64,000 nt of DNA from Parabacteroides faecalis (GTDB lineage: Bacteria > Bacteroidota > Bacteroidia > Bacteroidales > Tannerellaceae), in NCBI RefSeq assembly GCF_022809355.1, contig NZ_JAKZMM010000015.1, forward strand, positions 25,283-89,282, in the 5' to 3' direction. A program made the translations under genes and the position numbers. Under the pieces are notes generated by a model. It searched no databases. It saw only the letters and a program-made list of their open reading frames with translations, and was not told where the DNA came from. How positions within the stretch are numbered: position 1 is the stretch's first letter; every line of letters starts with the position of its first letter. This document shows, piece after piece, positions 19,628 through 27,407 of this stretch.

Positions 19628-20044
19628 CTATTTAAAGAAGCCGAAAAAGAAAAAGAGAGCAGCATGCTTAGTGGAAACATTTTCGGCTTTCCCGATTGTA
19701 ATGTTGGACGCATTTTTCACACTGCCATTGCTTTCTACTTTTCCAATTTTAATGTTGGACGCGTTTTTTACAGTGCCATCGCTGTCAATGGATCCCAACT
19801 GACTGTTGTTTTTGTTCCACACTTTCCCGTTACTGTCAATCTTTCCTATTAAGATGTTGCCAGTATTGCGTATTTCTCCTGAGGATGAAATAGACCCAAT
19901 TTTAATGTTGCCAGCATTTCTCACTGTCCCGTCACGTTCAATTTTTCCAATAGTAACGTTGGAGTTGTCACGAATAGTTTGTGCACCGGCAAACTGGAAA
20001 ATACCGATTAGAGCCAGCATTGTAATGATTACTCTTGTTCTCAT
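19628..20044 (-). CDS. Exported protein built of five 17-residue repeats (5-fold beta-flower-like)
   Basis: A signal peptide (RVIITMLALIGIFQFAGAQ) precedes about five near-identical 17-residue units of the form N-x-x-I-G-K-I-[ED]-S-x-G-x-V-x-N-x-x. Examples are NILIGKIDSNGKVWNK and NIKIGKVESNGSVKNA. It ends in HAALFFFFGFFK, a very aromatic tail. The pattern agrees with what I remember of Bacteroidales proteins called 5-fold beta-flower; the function of that family is not known to me. A longer frame from 20155 exists, but the ATG at 20044 starts the signal peptide. No enzyme motif is present. The unit is DNA-repetitive too (AATTTTAATGTTGGACGC recurs), so unit number could vary by slippage. Confidence 0.72.
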   Translation of the reverse strand: MRTRVIITMLALIGIFQFAGAQTIRDNSNVTIGKIERDGTVRNAGNIKIGSISSSGEIRNTGNILIGKIDSNGKVWNKNNSQLGSIDSDGTVKNASNIKIGKVESNGSVKNASNITIGKAENVSTKHAALFFFFGFFK

Positions 20045-20349
20045 ATATGTAATAATTTGGTTAGTAATTAAATACTCATCTATTTCAATACTAATGTTCT
20101 TTTCGTCTAATACATATAAATAAGTGTTCATGTGCTTCACAATGTTACGATACACTTATTTTATAACTATAGTCGCAAAAGTATCAGAATTTATGTCCGA
20201 GGGTTAGGATAATCAGGTTAAATATCAGGATTTTCGGACTATTTTTCGTTGGTGTAATTAGTATTATTTTGATATAAAAAAATATTATATATATAATTTT
20301 CAGTGTTTTAGTTATCCTACTTTTAAAAATGATTTTTCTATTTGACGTT

Positions 20350-20600
20350 ATACAATAATTGGGGGGACTGAATTGAGCTAGTGTTACATCAAATATTTGT
20401 TTGATTGAGCGTACAAAATAACTAGTATCTTCAAAGCCACCAGCCATGATGATATTTCCGATGAGTTGTTCGGTAGAAGAAGATAACAGATGTTTTACTT
20501 TTAACTCTATGATTTGTTCGGAACCTTCGTGTAAAACTTTGGTATATTTGTCTCGTAACTGCTAACATTGTTCCAGCTACTTCTCGACACGTACTAGCTT
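20350..20600 (-). pseudogene. Debris of a second TPR/HTCS-type hybrid regulator
   Basis: Reading leftwards from 20600 the translation gives LVRVEK-stop-LEQC-stop-QLRDKYTKVLHEGSEQ, then KVKHLLSSSTEQLIGNIIMAGGFEDTSYF and VRSIKQIFDVTLAQF. This is clearly homologous to LLVRVEKLLEQRRQLRDKFSKAL... and ...KRLLASTEQAIGDIATTCGFEDTSYFTRVFKQMFNVTPSQY of the intact regulator at 14877-17684. About 65 residues between the two blocks (start of the AraC domain) are deleted and two stops interrupt the first block. Only the receiver end and AraC end survive. Confidence 0.8.
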
Positions 20601-20848
20601 TTTGATGGGTCAGAAGTTTTTTATATATAATGTAGGGTCAATCAATTTTAAATTTCTAAGTAATGAAAGAGGTGACTTTGTACACGTTTTTTTAAGAGAT
20701 TTAGATTTAAAGTTAGAAGAGTTGCGTAAGTCATGATACTTCTTTTTTATCCTTACTTGTAGATCTAGTTGAATACGGTATAACGGCTTCCTCTCTGAAT
20801 ATAATGTATGGAAAGAGGAAACTGCTCCAATTTGTGGTATGGATATAA

Positions 20849-20881
20849 AAACAGCTGATAATGATTCATTATCAGCTGTTT
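20849..20881 (-). terminator. Terminator of tRNA-Lys
   Basis: AACAGCTGATAATGA pairs with TCATTATCAGCTGTT with almost no loop, followed on the minus strand by TTTTTA. It starts a few bases after the tRNA 3' end. Confidence 0.85.
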
Positions 20882-20884
20882 CCG

Positions 20885-20957
20885 TGATCCGCCTGGGGCT
20901 CGAACCCAGGACCCCAACATTAAAAGTGTTGTGCTCTACCTGCTGAGCTAGCGAATC
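20885..20957 (-). tRNA. tRNA-Lys (anticodon TTT)
   Basis: A 73-nt cloverleaf. Acceptor GATTCGC pairs with GCGGATC (one G-U) and a discriminator A; the D-arm is GCTCAGCAGGTAGAGC; the anticodon stem CAACA/TGTTG holds loop CTTTTAA with anticodon TTT. The T-arm is CCTGG-GTTCGAG-CCCAGG. CCA is not encoded. Confidence 0.96.
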
Positions 20958-20991
20958 AAACCTATATGCAATTGTTTCTCGATTGCGAGTG

Positions 20992-21023
20992 CAAAGGTAT
21001 GGACTATTTTTGAAAGAGCCAAA
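20992..21023 (-). promoter_or_regulatory. Promoter of tRNA-Lys
   Basis: Minus-strand TTTG (21023-21020), 20 bp, then TACCTTTG (20999-20992). This matches the Bacteroidales consensus and predicts transcription start about 30 bp before the tRNA. Confidence 0.75.
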
Positions 21024-21169
21024 TTTTTTGTCGAATTTCTTCCTAAGTTTTGAATTATCTTGAAAATAACGGATGGAAATCAAAGATATACACTTCGTCT
21101 TGGAGATCGTATGGAAGGCTTTCCAAAGAAAAACGCTATCTTTGTCTGTTACTAATAAAAATAAATGGT

Positions 21170-21994
21170 ATGGAGCAGAAACGTGAATGGAAACCGATAA
21201 AAGAGTATAAAGAGATCCTTTTTGAGTTGTATAATGGAATCGCCAAGATTACGATCAATCGGGAGCGATACCGGAATGCTTTTACGCCGACCACAACGAC
21301 GGAGATGAGTGATGCGTTGTATATCTGTCGGGAACGGCAGGATATCAATGTGGTCGTTTTGACGGGAGCCGGCGACAAGGCTTTTTGTGCCGGTGGTGAT
21401 ATGAACGTAAAAGGGCGCGGCGGCTATGTCGGAACAGATGGTGTTCCACGCTTGAATGTGTTGGATGTACAGAAGCAGATCCGGTCTCTTCCGAAGCCAG
21501 TGATTGCCATGGTAAATGGATATGCTATCGGTGGCGGACATGTCCTGCATGTGGTCTGCGACTTGACCATTGCTTCCGAAAATGCACGCTTCGGACAAAC
21601 GGGTCCGCGCGTGGGAAGTTTTGATGCCGGTTTCGGTTCTTCTTACCTGGCTCGTTGCGTAGGGCAGAAGCGGGCTCGCGAGATTTGGTTTATGTGCCGC
21701 CAGTACACAGCGCAGGAAGCCTATGAAATGGGCATGGTGAATAAGGTAGTACCTTTGGAAAGACTGGAAGATGAAGTGGTGGAATGGGCAGAAACGATGA
21801 TGCAGCACAGTCCGTTGGCTTTACGAATGATCAAGGCCGGATTGAATGCCGAACTGGATGGTCAGGCGGGTATTCAGGAATTGGCCGGTGATGCCACGAT
21901 GTTGTATTACCTCACGGATGAGGCGCAGGAAGGCGGAAAAGCTTTCTTGGAAAAACGTCGTCCGCGGTTTGAAGATTATCCTAAATTCCCCTGA
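21170..21994 (+). CDS. menB: 1,4-dihydroxy-2-naphthoyl-CoA synthase
   Basis: Crotonase-fold enzyme that closes the second ring in menaquinone synthesis (o-succinylbenzoyl-CoA to DHNA-CoA). Family signs include [20 protein letters not shown], then [12 protein letters not shown] and [19 protein letters not shown]. The MenB-specific [18 protein letters not shown] follows, then [19 protein letters not shown] and the [19 protein letters not shown] ending. At 274 residues it is the usual size. A longer frame from 21050 is not needed: TATCTTTG at 21137-21144 is a -7 element upstream of the ATG at 21170. menB is usually inside a menFDBCE cluster; here it stands alone between tRNA-Lys and ridA. Confidence 0.95.
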   Translation: MEQKREWKPIKEYKEILFELYNGIAKITINRERYRNAFTPTTTTEMSDALYICRERQDINVVVLTGAGDKAFCAGGDMNVKGRGGYVGTDGVPRLNVLDVQKQIRSLPKPVIAMVNGYAIGGGHVLHVVCDLTIASENARFGQTGPRVGSFDAGFGSSYLARCVGQKRAREIWFMCRQYTAQEAYEMGMVNKVVPLERLEDEVVEWAETMMQHSPLALRMIKAGLNAELDGQAGIQELAGDATMLYYLTDEAQEGGKAFLEKRRPRFEDYPKFP

Positions 21995-22129
21995 TGCGTT
22001 TCCGGCGAAGTCTGGAATCAAAAGATACGGGAATTGATTGGGAAACTCCCGGGAATTGCTTTTGAAACCAGTGAGTTTGGAAAGCCGGTCATGATAGGAG
22101 AGAAGATTTATAAAAAAGGCGTGCCTTAA
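21995..22129 (+). other. Unassigned in-frame open stretch after menB
   Basis: Directly after the menB stop the same frame stays open for 44 codons without an ATG near its start. It reads VWNQKIRELIGKLPGIAF, ETSEFGKPVMIGEKIYKKGVP, then TAA. The composition looks protein-like, and the frame ends inside the terminator stem. It could be the remnant tail of a lost gene. I cannot assign a family. Confidence 0.25.
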
Positions 22130-22160
22130 GCTTATGACAGATGCTGGAGGCACGCCTTCT
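22115..22160. terminator. Bidirectional terminator between menB and ridA
   Basis: AAGGCGTGCC pairs with GGCACGCCTT around a 20-nt loop, with an A-run on the left and a T-rich flank (TTCTTCTT) on the right. It separates convergent genes. Confidence 0.8.
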
Positions 22161-22184
22161 TCTTATGTGGAGAGGTGTTTGCTC

Positions 22185-22565
22185 TTATGCTTTAACAGCT
22201 ATCACTTCTACTTCTACCAAAGCGTTTTTCGGCAGTGTCTTTACGGCTACAGCCGAGCGAGCCGGAAAATCACCTTCAAACTGAGAAGCATAGATTTCGT
22301 TCATTGCGGCGAAATCAGCCATGTCTGCCAGAAATACCGTTGTTTTTACCACGTCGTTGATTGAGAAACCGGCTTCTTCCAGAATTGCCTTTACGTTCTG
22401 GAATGACTGGATGGTCTGCTCTTTTACACCGCCTTCCGGGAAATTGCCTGTGGCCGGATCCAAACCGAGCTGGCCTGAAGCGAACAACATGTTTCCTACT
22501 TGAATAGCTTGATTATACGGACCGATAGCTGCCGGTGCCTTGGTTGTTGCAATTACTTTTTTCAT
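22185..22565 (-). CDS. ridA: RidA family reactive-intermediate deaminase
   Basis: Hydrolyses reactive enamine/imine intermediates released by PLP enzymes. The 126-residue sequence is canonical: APAAIGPYNQAIQVGNMLF, ASGQLGLDPATGNF, then GFSINDVVKTTVFLADMADF and FPARSAVAVKTLPKNALVEV with the key Arg and the terminal Glu (VEVEVIAV). Cytoplasmic trimer. It lies 12 bp downstream of rlmB, so the two are co-transcribed. Confidence 0.95.
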   Translation of the reverse strand: MKKVIATTKAPAAIGPYNQAIQVGNMLFASGQLGLDPATGNFPEGGVKEQTIQSFQNVKAILEEAGFSINDVVKTTVFLADMADFAAMNEIYASQFEGDFPARSAVAVKTLPKNALVEVEVIAVKA

Positions 22566-22577
22566 TGTTGTCTGTTT

Positions 22578-23336
22578 TTATGATTGTTCATATTCTGTTT
22601 TGTTCATTCGCTGGCGTACGACTTCATAAATCAGGATGGATGAAGCCACGGATACATTCAGTGAACCGATCGTTCCGAATTGCGGTATCTTGATCATGGC
22701 ATCACAGATACGAAGATTTTCGTAGGATACACCGGTGTCTTCAGCTCCCATGACGATGGCAGTCGGACCGTCGTAGGCAATGTGTGTATAATTCTCGGCT
22801 GCTTTTTCGGAAGCCGCATAGACTTTTACCCCGCTCTGTTGCAGGAAACGGATCGCCTGGTTGATACTTTTCTCCTTGCATACCGGCAATACGTGCAAAG
22901 CTCCTGCCGAAGTCTTGATGGCGTCGGCATTGACACTCACACTTCCTTTGGCCGGGATGACGATGGCATCTACGCCTGCGCATTCACACGTACGGGCAAT
23001 GGCTCCGAAGTTGCGTACATCCGTTACACCGTCGAGCAAGACAATGAAAGGATCACGGCCCTGCTCATATACAAAAGGAATAATGTCTTCCAGCTTTTGA
23101 TAAGTAATGGCTGATATAAAAGCAATCACACCCTGATGATTCTTACGGGTATAACGATCTAGCCGTTCTTGCGGCACGCGTTGTACCTGAATGGTTGTCC
23201 CATGCAATACGTCAAACAGTTCTTTGGCCAGTTCTCCTTGCAGATCTCTTCTGACCAGGATTTTGTCTATTTCCTTGTCTGCTTGTATGGCTTCAATCAC
23301 GGCACGAATGCCGAATATCATTTCATTCTCTTTCAT
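22578..23336 (-). CDS. rlmB: 23S rRNA (guanosine-2'-O)-methyltransferase RlmB
   Basis: A SPOUT-fold (TrmH family) enzyme that methylates the ribose of a conserved 23S rRNA guanosine. N-terminal substrate-binding domain (FGIRAVIEAIQADKEIDKIL ... RVPQERLDRYTRKNHQGVIA) is followed by the three SPOUT motifs: LDGVTDVRNFGAIARTC, VMGAEDTGVS and IPQFGTIGSLNVSVASSI, which form the AdoMet knot. The 252 residues match the family. TAAGTTTG (minus, 23376-23383) is a candidate -7 element upstream. Confidence 0.94.
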   Translation of the reverse strand: MKENEMIFGIRAVIEAIQADKEIDKILVRRDLQGELAKELFDVLHGTTIQVQRVPQERLDRYTRKNHQGVIAFISAITYQKLEDIIPFVYEQGRDPFIVLLDGVTDVRNFGAIARTCECAGVDAIVIPAKGSVSVNADAIKTSAGALHVLPVCKEKSINQAIRFLQQSGVKVYAASEKAAENYTHIAYDGPTAIVMGAEDTGVSYENLRICDAMIKIPQFGTIGSLNVSVASSILIYEVVRQRMNKTEYEQS

Positions 23337-23411
23337 AAAATATGCTTACTATTGGAAATCTGTCATTCGACATTGCAAACTTACGGAAATTCGGCGGAAT
23401 AATCTAATAAA

Positions 23412-23438
23412 AAAGCCGGAAGAAGAACTCCCGGCTTT
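23412..23438 (-). terminator. Terminator of the phosphoglucomutase gene
   Basis: On the minus strand AAGCCGG pairs with CCGGCTT around a loop and runs into TTTTTTATTAG, 25 bp after the stop. Confidence 0.8.
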
Positions 23439-23464
23439 GCTTTATAAGAGATGAACTTTGGTTA

Positions 23465-25213
23465 TCAGATACCTAAAGAAGCTTTGATGGCTTCAATCTT
23501 TTCTGTGGCGGCTTTATCGGCTGCATCCAATTCTTCTACGCTGTTTACTTTAGAATGTACTTCGCAGTAGAACTTGATCTTCGGTTCTGTTCCGGAAGGA
23601 CGGATAGAAACCTTGGTTCCGTCTTCGGTGAAGAACTGCAGAACATTCGAAGTAACCGGCATATCCAGTGTCAGTGTTTCGTTTTCCAGATAGTCGATTC
23701 CTTTCAATGTTGAATAGTCGTAGAAATAAGTTACTTTAGAACCGGCGATTTCCTTCAACGGGTTTTCGCGGAAATGTTTCATCATTGCTTCGATTTCTTC
23801 AGCACCGCTCTTACCTTTCTTCACAACAGAAATACCTTTTTCTTTCGAGAATCCATATTCAACATAGATCTTCTGCAGCAACTGATACATTGACATGCCT
23901 TGGTCTTTCGCCCAAGCTGCGATTTCAGCCAATACGGCACAAGCTGAAACGGCATCTTTATCACGTACGAAATCTTCGCACAAGAATCCGTAACTTTCTT
24001 CACCGCCACCGATATAGTTCAGTTTACCTTCGTTCTGTTTCATGACGTTGGCAATCCATTTGAATCCGGTATAAACATCATAGAAACCAACACCGTTGCG
24101 ATCGGCAATAGTCTTGATTGTTTCTGTTGTTACAATCGTCTTGACGATATATTCTTTACCTTGGATCTTGCCTAATTCTTTCCAGCGGGTGATCAGATAA
24201 TAAACGAACATCAATGCAGTCTGGTTACCGTTCAGCAATACCCATTCGCCTTCATTGTTCTTAACTGCAGCACCTACACGGTCAGCATCCGGGTCAGAAG
24301 CCAATACCAGTTCGGCATCTGTTTCCTTGGCTTTCTCAACTGCCATAGACAAAGCTGCCGGTTCTTCTGGGTTCGGAGAAACAACAGTCGGGAAGTCTCC
24401 ACTGACAACATCTTGTTCTGGTACATGGATAATATTGGTGAAACCAAATGCTGCCAAAGCACGCGGGATCAGTTTCACACCTGTTCCATGGATCGGTGTA
24501 TAGACGATCTTCATGTCATGATGACGCTGAATAGCTTCTTTTGACAATGAAATCTTCGTCAAGTCATTAACGAATGCACTGTCAATTTCTTCACCGATGA
24601 TTTCAATCAAATCCTTATTACCTTTGAATTTGATATCTGCTGCCGAACGGATCTTATTCACTTCGGCGATTGTATTTTTGTCATGCGGAGAAATCATCTG
24701 GGCTCCGTCGCTCCAATAAGCCTTATATCCGTTGTATTCTTTCGGATTGTGTGAAGCCGTCAGGATAATACCGCTCTGGCATCCCATTTTACGGATGGCG
24801 TATGACATTTCCGGTGTCGGACGCAGACTTTCGAACAGATATACCTTGATACCATTGGCTGAGAAGATATCAGCTGATATTTCAGCAAATTTACGGCTGT
24901 TATTACGGCAATCGTGACCGATAACGACTTTAATCTGATCCAGATCCGCAAATTCTTGCTTCAGATAGTTGGATAAACCCTGAGTGGCTGCACCCACTGT
25001 ATAGATGTTCATCCGGTTAGAACCTACGCCCATGATACCGCGCAGACCACCTGTTCCGAATTCCAGATCCTTGTAGAACGCTTCGATCAGATCTGTAGGA
25101 TCTTCTTTGTCTAATAATGCTTGTACAGCTGCTTTTGTTTCAGCGTCATAACTGTCAGTAAGCCAACCTTGTGCCTTACTTCTTACTGCTTGTAATAATT
25201 CATTGTTTTCCAT
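23465..25213 (-). CDS. Phosphoglucomutase/phosphomannomutase family phospho-sugar mutase
   Basis: Interconverts sugar 1- and 6-phosphates through a phosphoserine. The catalytic loop TASHNPKEYNGYK holds the Ser. The metal-binding loop is ASDPDADRVGAAV, the sugar-binding loop is GGGEESYGF and the C-terminal phosphate-binding loop is IRPSGTEPKIKFY. At 582 residues it belongs to the larger PgcA/PMM2-like type common in Firmicutes and Bacteroidetes, active on glucose and often mannose phosphates. The ATG at 25213 is chosen over a GTG three codons upstream. Monocistronic, with its own terminator. Confidence 0.93.
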   Translation of the reverse strand: MENNELLQAVRSKAQGWLTDSYDAETKAAVQALLDKEDPTDLIEAFYKDLEFGTGGLRGIMGVGSNRMNIYTVGAATQGLSNYLKQEFADLDQIKVVIGHDCRNNSRKFAEISADIFSANGIKVYLFESLRPTPEMSYAIRKMGCQSGIILTASHNPKEYNGYKAYWSDGAQMISPHDKNTIAEVNKIRSAADIKFKGNKDLIEIIGEEIDSAFVNDLTKISLSKEAIQRHHDMKIVYTPIHGTGVKLIPRALAAFGFTNIIHVPEQDVVSGDFPTVVSPNPEEPAALSMAVEKAKETDAELVLASDPDADRVGAAVKNNEGEWVLLNGNQTALMFVYYLITRWKELGKIQGKEYIVKTIVTTETIKTIADRNGVGFYDVYTGFKWIANVMKQNEGKLNYIGGGEESYGFLCEDFVRDKDAVSACAVLAEIAAWAKDQGMSMYQLLQKIYVEYGFSKEKGISVVKKGKSGAEEIEAMMKHFRENPLKEIAGSKVTYFYDYSTLKGIDYLENETLTLDMPVTSNVLQFFTEDGTKVSIRPSGTEPKIKFYCEVHSKVNSVEELDAADKAATEKIEAIKASLGI

Positions 25214-25325
25214 GTCTTGCACAATGTTATTTTGATTGAAATGTTTCCATAAAATTATAGACTAACAAATGTAGTGATTTTTCAGTCAATTCCAATCTTT
25301 TTCGTAAAAAAGTGTATCTATTTCT

Positions 25326-27008
25326 TTACCAGGCAAAGGAATAGTTATATTCCGAGCGGTTTCCGCAGGCATCCGTAACGACCAGATGTAACTGATGCTT
25401 GTCGCCTCGTTTGATTTGTTCCTGATTGAGCTGGCAACTGATAACGGAACGGTTGTTCATCTGGAAGAGAACGAATTTTCCGTCGATGGTTCCTTTGTAG
25501 GTATCAACACCACTCAAATTGTCGGTCAGTTGGAAACGGATGATGCGCTTCCGGTTCCACTGCTCCGGTTGGATGGGTTTGATATTCGGAGCCACCGTAT
25601 CAGCCGAAACGGTATAAGTTCCCAGTTCGCGGATATTTCCGTCTATCCAGCCATTCCGGTAAGTGCCGCCGATCCATGCTCCCCGTTTTCCTTTCCATTG
25701 TACGATACCGTACTGGTTCTTGTGTTCTAACGTATCACGTAAAATCCGTAAAGACAATTTGGCCTTTTCGTGGAGTGGAACCGGTTCGTTATGCAAAATG
25801 TGGATGTCTGCCAGTCGGCCGACTTCTTCTTTGACTCGATAAACAAAGTCCAGGTCGGTGTATAAATTTCCCTTGGGTATAAATAACCGGATTCCTTTGG
25901 CTCCGAATTGATTGCTGCAATGCCAGTGGAATAACTCTGTTCCCTGATCTTTGGATGCGGGAATCGCCTGTTTCTTTCCGACTACTTGCAGATTCATCCG
26001 GCTTTGGTTACCGAAATCATCGGTAATTGTAAAGGTAAAGGTGTATGTCTTTTCTTCCTCAATATCGATGATCCCTCGGTTCTTGGCAGAAAGAAAGCGC
26101 AACCGGTTGCCTGGGTCGATAAAACATTTGGTATAAAAAGAACGATGCTTGCTCCAGTATGAATAGTCGATGAGGCTGTTCAGATAACGGGTTTCTGAGA
26201 AGGCAAAACGATCCAGGTCGGAAAGGAAGAGGGTTTGTTTCCCTTCCGTCAGTTTGATCTGCCGGACTCCATATACATTGCTGGTTTCGTTCATGTAGTC
26301 GTTGGCTTTGATGGCAAAGCCGATTTTTCCCCAGGCTGTGATTTTGGCATTGACTATCGGCCGTTGTTTAGCATCATACGTAACCTTCAGTTCTGTCTTG
26401 CCTGTCTTTCCGTTGACAATGCCGCTTCCCGGTTGCGGACAAATCAGAATGCCTGCGAATTTGGGCGGCTTGTTGTCTTTGATCAGGTGTTTATAATAAG
26501 GTAGGGGATCCATTACTTCTTCTGTTTCTGTATCCCGGATTTCAAAGTGAACATGCGGGCCGCCTGAACTTCCGGTATTTCCACTGTATGCAACGATTTC
26601 TCCTTCTTTCACCGGAATCTGATCGGGCGTGAGGGTTAAATCTACCTGGAAACGTTCGAGTTTGTATTGCTGCTGGCGGATATAATCGGCTATCTTGGGA
26701 ATGAAATGATCCAGATGTCCGTAAACGGTCGTAGTTCCGTCGGGATGAGATAAATATAATGCATTTCCATATCCCCAGGGACTGACGGATACACGGGAGA
26801 CATAGCCTTCCTGAACGGCATGAACGGCTTTGCCGGTTACTCCTTGCGTTTTCATGTCAATACCCGAATGAAAGTGATTGGCTCGTAATTCGCCGAAATT
26901 ACCGGCCAGATATAAAGGAAACTCCAGCGGATTACGCCATTTTTCCTGGCTCCATCCAAGCGTTGTATAACCTAATAACAGCAGAATGAAATAGCGTTTA
27001 TACATCAT
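25326..27008 (-). CDS. M23 family metallopeptidase (exported)
   Basis: A 560-residue envelope enzyme expected to cut peptidoglycan cross-bridges. A signal peptide (FILLLLGYTTLGWSQ) is followed at once by the M23/LytM domain. RANHFHSGIDMKTQ has the zinc His and Asp, and GGPHVHFEIRDTET has the HxH pair; both metal-binding motifs are intact. The long C-terminal half (about 190-560) is beta-rich, with Ig-like pieces such as TVAPNIKPIQPEQWNRK and LTDNLSGVDTYKGTIDGK. This gene architecture (M23 first, long beta tail) is common in Bacteroidales. TAAGTTTG (minus, 27029-27036) is a plausible -7 element. Confidence 0.9.
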   Translation of the reverse strand: MMYKRYFILLLLGYTTLGWSQEKWRNPLEFPLYLAGNFGELRANHFHSGIDMKTQGVTGKAVHAVQEGYVSRVSVSPWGYGNALYLSHPDGTTTVYGHLDHFIPKIADYIRQQQYKLERFQVDLTLTPDQIPVKEGEIVAYSGNTGSSGGPHVHFEIRDTETEEVMDPLPYYKHLIKDNKPPKFAGILICPQPGSGIVNGKTGKTELKVTYDAKQRPIVNAKITAWGKIGFAIKANDYMNETSNVYGVRQIKLTEGKQTLFLSDLDRFAFSETRYLNSLIDYSYWSKHRSFYTKCFIDPGNRLRFLSAKNRGIIDIEEEKTYTFTFTITDDFGNQSRMNLQVVGKKQAIPASKDQGTELFHWHCSNQFGAKGIRLFIPKGNLYTDLDFVYRVKEEVGRLADIHILHNEPVPLHEKAKLSLRILRDTLEHKNQYGIVQWKGKRGAWIGGTYRNGWIDGNIRELGTYTVSADTVAPNIKPIQPEQWNRKRIIRFQLTDNLSGVDTYKGTIDGKFVLFQMNNRSVISCQLNQEQIKRGDKHQLHLVVTDACGNRSEYNYSFAW

Positions 27009-27114
27009 GTGTTTTGTTTTTTTGCCGACAAACTTACGGATTTTTTGCCATTTTGTTCATACCTCGAAGAGAGGAATCCGGTGTATGGTGATTTAGGAAA
27101 GGTGGAAAATAAAA

Positions 27115-27140
27115 AAGGTTGATTCTTTTGAATCAACCTT
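27115..27140 (-). terminator. Terminator of tRNA-Leu
   Basis: AAGGTTGATTC pairs with GAATCAACCTT around a 4-nt loop, followed on the minus strand by TTTTTTATTTTCC, directly after the tRNA. Confidence 0.88.
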
Positions 27141-27144
27141 TCTG

Positions 27145-27228
27145 TGCCCAGAACAGGACTCGAACCTGCACGACCGCAAAGCCACTCGCACCTGAAACGA
27201 GCGCGTCTACCAATTCCGCCACCTGGGC
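27145..27228 (-). tRNA. tRNA-Leu (anticodon CAG)
   Basis: An 84-nt class II tRNA. Acceptor GCCCAGG pairs with TCTGGGC plus a discriminator A. The anticodon stem CTCGT/GCGAG carries loop TTCAGGT with anticodon CAG. A long variable arm follows, and a T-loop GTTCGAGTC is present. CCA is not encoded. Confidence 0.95.
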
Positions 27229-27269
27229 AACATGTTACTTTTCTATTGCATTTTCTCTCAAATGCGCTG

Positions 27270-27300
27270 CAAAGGTAATGCTTTTATTCAAACATGCAAA
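27270..27300 (-). promoter_or_regulatory. Promoter of tRNA-Leu
   Basis: Minus-strand TTTG (27300-27297), 19 bp, TACCTTTG (27277-27270). The -7 word is identical to that of the tRNA-Lys promoter. Confidence 0.75.
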
Positions 27301-27407
27301 TGTTTTGGGTAGCTTTTTTTATTTCCAACATGTTTTTTATGGGAAAAGATACACGGATAAAGAAACTTGATGTATTTTTACAAAAAGAAAAGAAATTTCA
27401 GTGGATT

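Noticed and set aside
10615..20600. Integrative element ending at tRNA-Lys
   Set aside because: The block abuts a tRNA, but no integrase, mobilisation gene or repeated tRNA end was seen.
20610..21083. 157-codon minus-strand ORF containing QQVEHNTFNVGVLGSSPRR
   Set aside because: That string is the translated tRNA-Lys sequence, a common false ORF around tRNA genes.
21152..21808. 218-codon minus-strand ORF
   Set aside because: It is antisense to menB and has no family motifs; menB matches its family end to end.
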